The position numbers and the translations under genes were made by a program. Positions 61,015-64,000 of a DNA stretch of 64,000 nt are shown in pieces. The notes under the pieces were generated by a model, which had not been told where the DNA came from, searched no databases, and was given only the letters and a program-made list of their open reading frames with translations. The stretch is from Pseudomonas oryzihabitans (lineage in GTDB: Bacteria; Pseudomonadota; Gammaproteobacteria; Pseudomonadales; Pseudomonadaceae): contig NZ_VDND01000009.1 in NCBI RefSeq assembly GCF_007665395.1, positions 124,001-188,000 of the forward strand, written 5' to 3'. How positions within the stretch are numbered: position 1 is the first letter of the stretch; each line of letters starts with the position of its first letter.

Positions 61015-61893
61015 ATGGCAGCCAGCCCACGCTTACCGTCGTTGAAAGCACTGCAAGCCTTCGAAGCCACCGGCCGCCGGGCCAGCTTCCAGGCAGCGGC
61101 CGTGGAACTCTCCGTCACCCAGGCGGCGGTCGCCCAACAGGTGCGCCAACTGGAGGAGCGCCTGGGTTTTCCACTGTTCCTGCGCCAGCGCCGCGGCGTG
61201 CGCTTGACCGACCGCGGCCACGCCTATTTTCTCGAGGTACAGCGCGCCTTCGACGTGCTACGGGAAGCCACCGACGCCCTGCTCAGGCTCAAGCGGATCG
61301 TCACCGTCAGCGTGACGCCCAGCTTCGCCGCGAAGTGCCTGATCCCTGCGCTGCCCACCTTCGCCAGCGCCCATCCCGCTATCGAACTGCGGGTGCTGGC
61401 CAGCGATGTCCTGGTCGACTTCGCCCGGGATGGCGTCGACCTGGCCGTGCGCCTCGTCCGCCGTCCCACCCTGCGAGGGGTGATGGCGGACTTTCTCTTC
61501 GCCGACCTGGTGGTAGTGGCCAGCCCCGCACTGATCGGCGCCCAGCCGCTACCCCTGAGCGGCGCGGCGCTGGCCCGCTATCCGCTGCTCAACGATGGCC
61601 AAGCCGACTGGTCGGCGGTGCTGGAGGGCGAGCCGGCGCACCAGGAGCTGCACATGAACCAGGCCGCCCTGGCCATCGACGCCGCCCTCGCCGGCCAGGG
61701 GCTGGCCATGGTCAATCGGCGCTTCGTGCACGAGGCCCTGGCGAGCGGTCGACTGGTCCAGGTGACGGCGGAGCCGGTATCGACCGAGTTGGGCTATTAC
61801 CTGGTGATGCCCAGCCGTAGCCGCCAGGACGCGGCGCTGGTGGCCGTCGGCGACTGGCTGAAGACATTGGCGCGTGAAGAAGCCGAGGCCTAG
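61015..61893 (+). CDS. LysR-family regulator (GcvA-like)
   Basis: 292-residue regulator with the N-terminal HTH LPSLKALQAFEATGRRASFQ-AAAVELSVTQAAVAQQVRQLE and a periplasmic-binding-like effector domain starting near residue 95 (TVSVTPSFAAKCLIPALPTF), the GcvA subgroup pattern. Divergent from the DMT transporter, the usual arrangement for a LysR regulator and its target. Its stop shares CTAG with the convergent arfB. Confidence 0.88.
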   Translation: MAASPRLPSLKALQAFEATGRRASFQAAAVELSVTQAAVAQQVRQLEERLGFPLFLRQRRGVRLTDRGHAYFLEVQRAFDVLREATDALLRLKRIVTVSVTPSFAAKCLIPALPTFASAHPAIELRVLASDVLVDFARDGVDLAVRLVRRPTLRGVMADFLFADLVVVASPALIGAQPLPLSGAALARYPLLNDGQADWSAVLEGEPAHQELHMNQAALAIDAALAGQGLAMVNRRFVHEALASGRLVQVTAEPVSTELGYYLVMPSRSRQDAALVAVGDWLKTLAREEAEA

Positions 61894-62306
61894 AAATCCA
61901 CCCGCCCACGGCTGGCCTTGAGGCCGCTGCGGCGGGACTTGCCTTCCAGGCGGCGCTGCTTGGAGCCATAGGTCGGCTTGGTGGGGCGCCGGGGTTTTTC
62001 CGGGACGTTGGCGGTAGCGATCAGGGCGGCCAGGCGCTCCAGGGCGTCGGCGCGATTCTGCTCCTGGGTGCGGTACTGCTGCGCCTTGATCACCACCACG
62101 CCGTCACGGCTGATGCGCTGGTCGCGCAGGGCCAGCAGGCGCTCCTTGAGTGCCTCCGGCAGCGAGGAGGCCTGGATGTCGAATCTCAGGTGGACGGCGC
62201 TGGAGACCTTGTTGACGTTCTGGCCACCGGCGCCCTGGGCGCGTACCGCGGTGAGCTGGATCTCCTGCTCGGGCAGCGTCAGGCGCTCGTCGATGACCAG
62301 ACTCAC
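61890..62306 (-). CDS. arfB: Alternative ribosome-rescue factor ArfB
   Basis: 138-residue class I release-factor-like peptidyl-tRNA hydrolase that frees stalled ribosomes without a stop codon. GGQ at 27-29 (RAQGAGGQNVNKVSSAVHLRF) and a basic C-terminal tail (PTKPTYGSKQRRLEGKSRRSGLKASRGR) that inserts into the empty mRNA channel. GTG start overlaps the stop of the upstream dsbA-like gene by four bases. Confidence 0.94.
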   Translation of the reverse strand: MSLVIDERLTLPEQEIQLTAVRAQGAGGQNVNKVSSAVHLRFDIQASSLPEALKERLLALRDQRISRDGVVVIKAQQYRTQEQNRADALERLAALIATANVPEKPRRPTKPTYGSKQRRLEGKSRRSGLKASRGRVDF

Positions 62307-62938
62307 GCCGGTTGCGCGCCGCGGGTCAGCCAGGCGTCGAGCAGCGGCTCCAGCTCAGCCAGCGGCTGGTAGCCGTTGGTGATCAGGGCCAGCTGGCCAT
62401 CGCGTTCGGCCAGCAGGGTCGGAAAGCCGGCGATGCCCAGATTCAACGCCCAGTCGAAGTCCGCCTGGGTGGCCTGGTGCGCGGGCTCACCGTCGAACAG
62501 CGGGGCGAATTCGATGCGCGGCAGGCCGCTGGCCTCGGCCAGAGCCACCAGCAGCGCCGGCTGGGTGACGTCGCGGGCCTCGACATAGAAGGCCTGCTGG
62601 ATGCGCTTGGCCAGCCCCCAGACGGCGTCTTCGTCGAGCTGGCGCGCGGCGACCAGGGCACGACAGGCCGGCTCGGTGTCGTACACCAGGCCTTCCGGCG
62701 GCCCCACATCCAGGGCGAAGGGCTGGCCGGTGGTTTCCTGCACCGCCTGCCAGTAGGCCAGGGTGCGCACCCGGCTGGCGGTGTCCTGGGCCACCCGCTC
62801 GCGGCGCAGTCCACCCACCACCAGGCGCAGGGGAATGCCCTGGGCGGCCGCCCGCTCGGCCAGGCGATCCACCACCGGGGCGAAGCCCCAGCACCAGGAA
62901 CACATGGGGTCCATCACATAGAGCAGGCGACCGGGCAT
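62303..62938 (-). CDS. DsbA/FrnE-family oxidoreductase
   Basis: 211-residue thioredoxin-fold protein with active site CSWC (Cys13-Cys16, in MDPMCSWCWGFAP) and the cis-proline segment GIAGFPTLLAERDG. No signal peptide, so cytoplasmic like FrnE-type disulfide isomerases rather than periplasmic DsbA. It lies between trhO (one base upstream) and arfB, probably one operon. Confidence 0.88.
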   Translation of the reverse strand: MPGRLLYVMDPMCSWCWGFAPVVDRLAERAAAQGIPLRLVVGGLRRERVAQDTASRVRTLAYWQAVQETTGQPFALDVGPPEGLVYDTEPACRALVAARQLDEDAVWGLAKRIQQAFYVEARDVTQPALLVALAEASGLPRIEFAPLFDGEPAHQATQADFDWALNLGIAGFPTLLAERDGQLALITNGYQPLAELEPLLDAWLTRGAQPA

Positions 62939-62939
62939 C

Positions 62940-63893
62940 CTAAACCTCCTCGAGGCTGGGCATGGCGTTCAGCCGCGGATCGCGGCCGATGGGATGGGGC
63001 TCGTTGCGCAGGCGCGCGAGTTCGATCTGCTTCTGCCGCTCGCGCGCGCCGGCGCGGGTCTTCTCCGACAGCGAATCCCAGCAGTGCGGGCAACTGATGC
63101 CGGGGCTGTAGTGCGGCGATTGCATGTCCTGCGGCGACACCGGATTGCGGCAGGCATGGCACTGGTCGTAGACCCCCTCGGCCAGCTCATGGGTCACGGT
63201 CACCCGGTTGTCGAAGACGAAGCACTCGCCTTCCCAGCGCGACTCGGCCGCCGGCACCTCTTCGAGGTACTTGAGGATGCCACCCTTGAGGTGGAACACC
63301 TCGGGGAAACCCTCCTGCAGCATGAAGCTGGAGGCCTTCTCGCAGCGGATGCCGCCGGTGCAGAACATGGCGACCTTCTTGTGCCGGGCCGGATCGAAGT
63401 GCTCGCGGATGTAGGCGGGAAAGTCCCGGAAGCTCTTGGTCTGGGGATCGATGGCGCCCTTGAAGCTGCCGATCCCCACCTCGTAGTCGTTGCGGGTATC
63501 GATCACCAGCACCTCGGGATCGTCCACCAGGGCGTTCCAGTCCCGCGGCTCGACGTAGGTGCCCACGCGCTGGTTGGGATCGACGCCGGGCACGCCCAGG
63601 GTGACGATCTCCTTCTTCAGCTTGACCTTGGTGCGGTAGAACGGCTGCTCGGCGCAATAGGATTCCTTGTGGTCGATATCGACCAAGCGCGGATCGGCGC
63701 GCAACCAGGCGAGCACGGCGTCGATGCCTTCACGGCTGCCGGAGACGGTGCCGTTGATGCCTTCCTCGGCCAGCAGCAGGGTGCCCTTGACGTCGTTCGC
63801 CAGCAGCGCCTGCAGCAGGGGTTCACGTAATTGGACGTAGTCGTCCAGCGTGACGAACTTGTACAGAGCCGCCACGACGATATTGTCGGTCAT
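62940..63893 (-). CDS. trhO: tRNA uridine(34) hydroxylase TrhO
   Basis: 317-residue rhodanese-family enzyme (YceA) that hydroxylates U34 in some tRNAs on the way to 5-carboxymethoxyuridine. Rhodanese catalytic Cys178 in [17 protein letters not shown]-terminal acylphosphatase-like domain ([18 protein letters not shown]), and a C-terminal CHACRNPV...CPHCW zinc-binding pair. First gene of trhO-dsbA-like-arfB. Confidence 0.94.
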   Translation of the reverse strand: MTDNIVVAALYKFVTLDDYVQLREPLLQALLANDVKGTLLLAEEGINGTVSGSREGIDAVLAWLRADPRLVDIDHKESYCAEQPFYRTKVKLKKEIVTLGVPGVDPNQRVGTYVEPRDWNALVDDPEVLVIDTRNDYEVGIGSFKGAIDPQTKSFRDFPAYIREHFDPARHKKVAMFCTGGIRCEKASSFMLQEGFPEVFHLKGGILKYLEEVPAAESRWEGECFVFDNRVTVTHELAEGVYDQCHACRNPVSPQDMQSPHYSPGISCPHCWDSLSEKTRAGARERQKQIELARLRNEPHPIGRDPRLNAMPSLEEV

Positions 63894-63941
63894 CTTCGAT
63901 TTCCCAGGGGTCGCCCTCGCAAAGGGCGGACCGGTTAGACG

Positions 63942-63965
63942 AAAACGCCGGCAAGGATGCCGGCG
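63942..63965 (-). terminator. Hairpin upstream of trhO
   Basis: On the minus strand CGCCGGCA-TCCT-TGCCGGCG (63965-63946) is followed by TTTTCGTC. It probably ends a minus-strand transcript from beyond the right edge, before trhO. Confidence 0.65.
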
Positions 63966-64000
63966 CCGGTCAAATTTTAACCAATCGTTTCGCTGCCGAA

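Overview
This is about 64 kb of GC-rich chromosomal DNA from a gamma-proteobacterium, almost certainly a Pseudomonas. Gene order from murB to slt (murB, phosphatase, kdsB, small UPF0434 gene, lpxK, exbD, exbB, comEC, lolCDE, PilZ gene, sthA, gap-like gene, mfd, mtnP, nagZ, psrA, lexA, sulA, topA, fadAB, usp, uup, slt) follows, as I recall it, the P. aeruginosa PA2977-PA3020 block, and protein lengths and start contexts fit. The P. oryzihabitans/psychrotolerans branch is only a guess. I see no insertion sequence, prophage, CRISPR array, rRNA or tRNA gene.

Left half (1-36 kb), conserved core: envelope biogenesis (murB, kdsB, lpxK, an ExbB/ExbD pair, lolCDE, nagZ, slt), DNA uptake and repair (comEC, mfd, lexA, sulA, topA), redox and carbon metabolism (sthA, gap-like, fadAB, mtnP) and regulators (psrA, lexA). 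Readable control sites include a perfect PsrA palindrome in front of psrA, a LexA box in front of lexA, and several hairpin terminators. A 0.5 kb gap between a glycerophosphodiesterase gene and sthA is packed with palindromic repeats. Two diverged copies of a 150-170 bp inverted-repeat element begin exactly at the stop codons of comEC and nagZ.

Right half (36-57 kb), accessory block built around selenium and formate: a PhnD/PhnC/PhnE-like ABC transporter of the type often labelled putative selenate transporter, selA, and the formate dehydrogenase genes fdnG-fdnH-fdnI-fdhE. fdnG has an in-frame TGA (selenocysteine 195) followed by a convincing SECIS hairpin. Between selA and fdhE lie a cytosolic-looking lipase-like protein, an ankyrin protein, an SdiA-regulated-type protein, a 1331-residue Pls/PosA-type single-module synthetase, katG, and a small membrane protein with its XRE regulator.

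The synthetase is the most exciting gene. It has one adenylation domain, one carrier domain, six predicted membrane segments and three tandem hexapeptide-type domains, the architecture of epsilon-poly-lysine synthetase. Its promoter carries three CTTAAG-like half-sites at an exact 11-bp period, overlapping a predicted -35: the layout of a PmrA box. Together these suggest a polymyxin/cation-stress-regulated maker of a homopolymeric, probably cationic, amino-acid polymer.

Right end (57-64 kb): a SulP transporter with a tandem universal stress protein, a DMT exporter divergent from a LysR regulator, arfB, a DsbA/FrnE-like oxidoreductase and trhO. All functions are read by eye from translated sequence; no database search was run.
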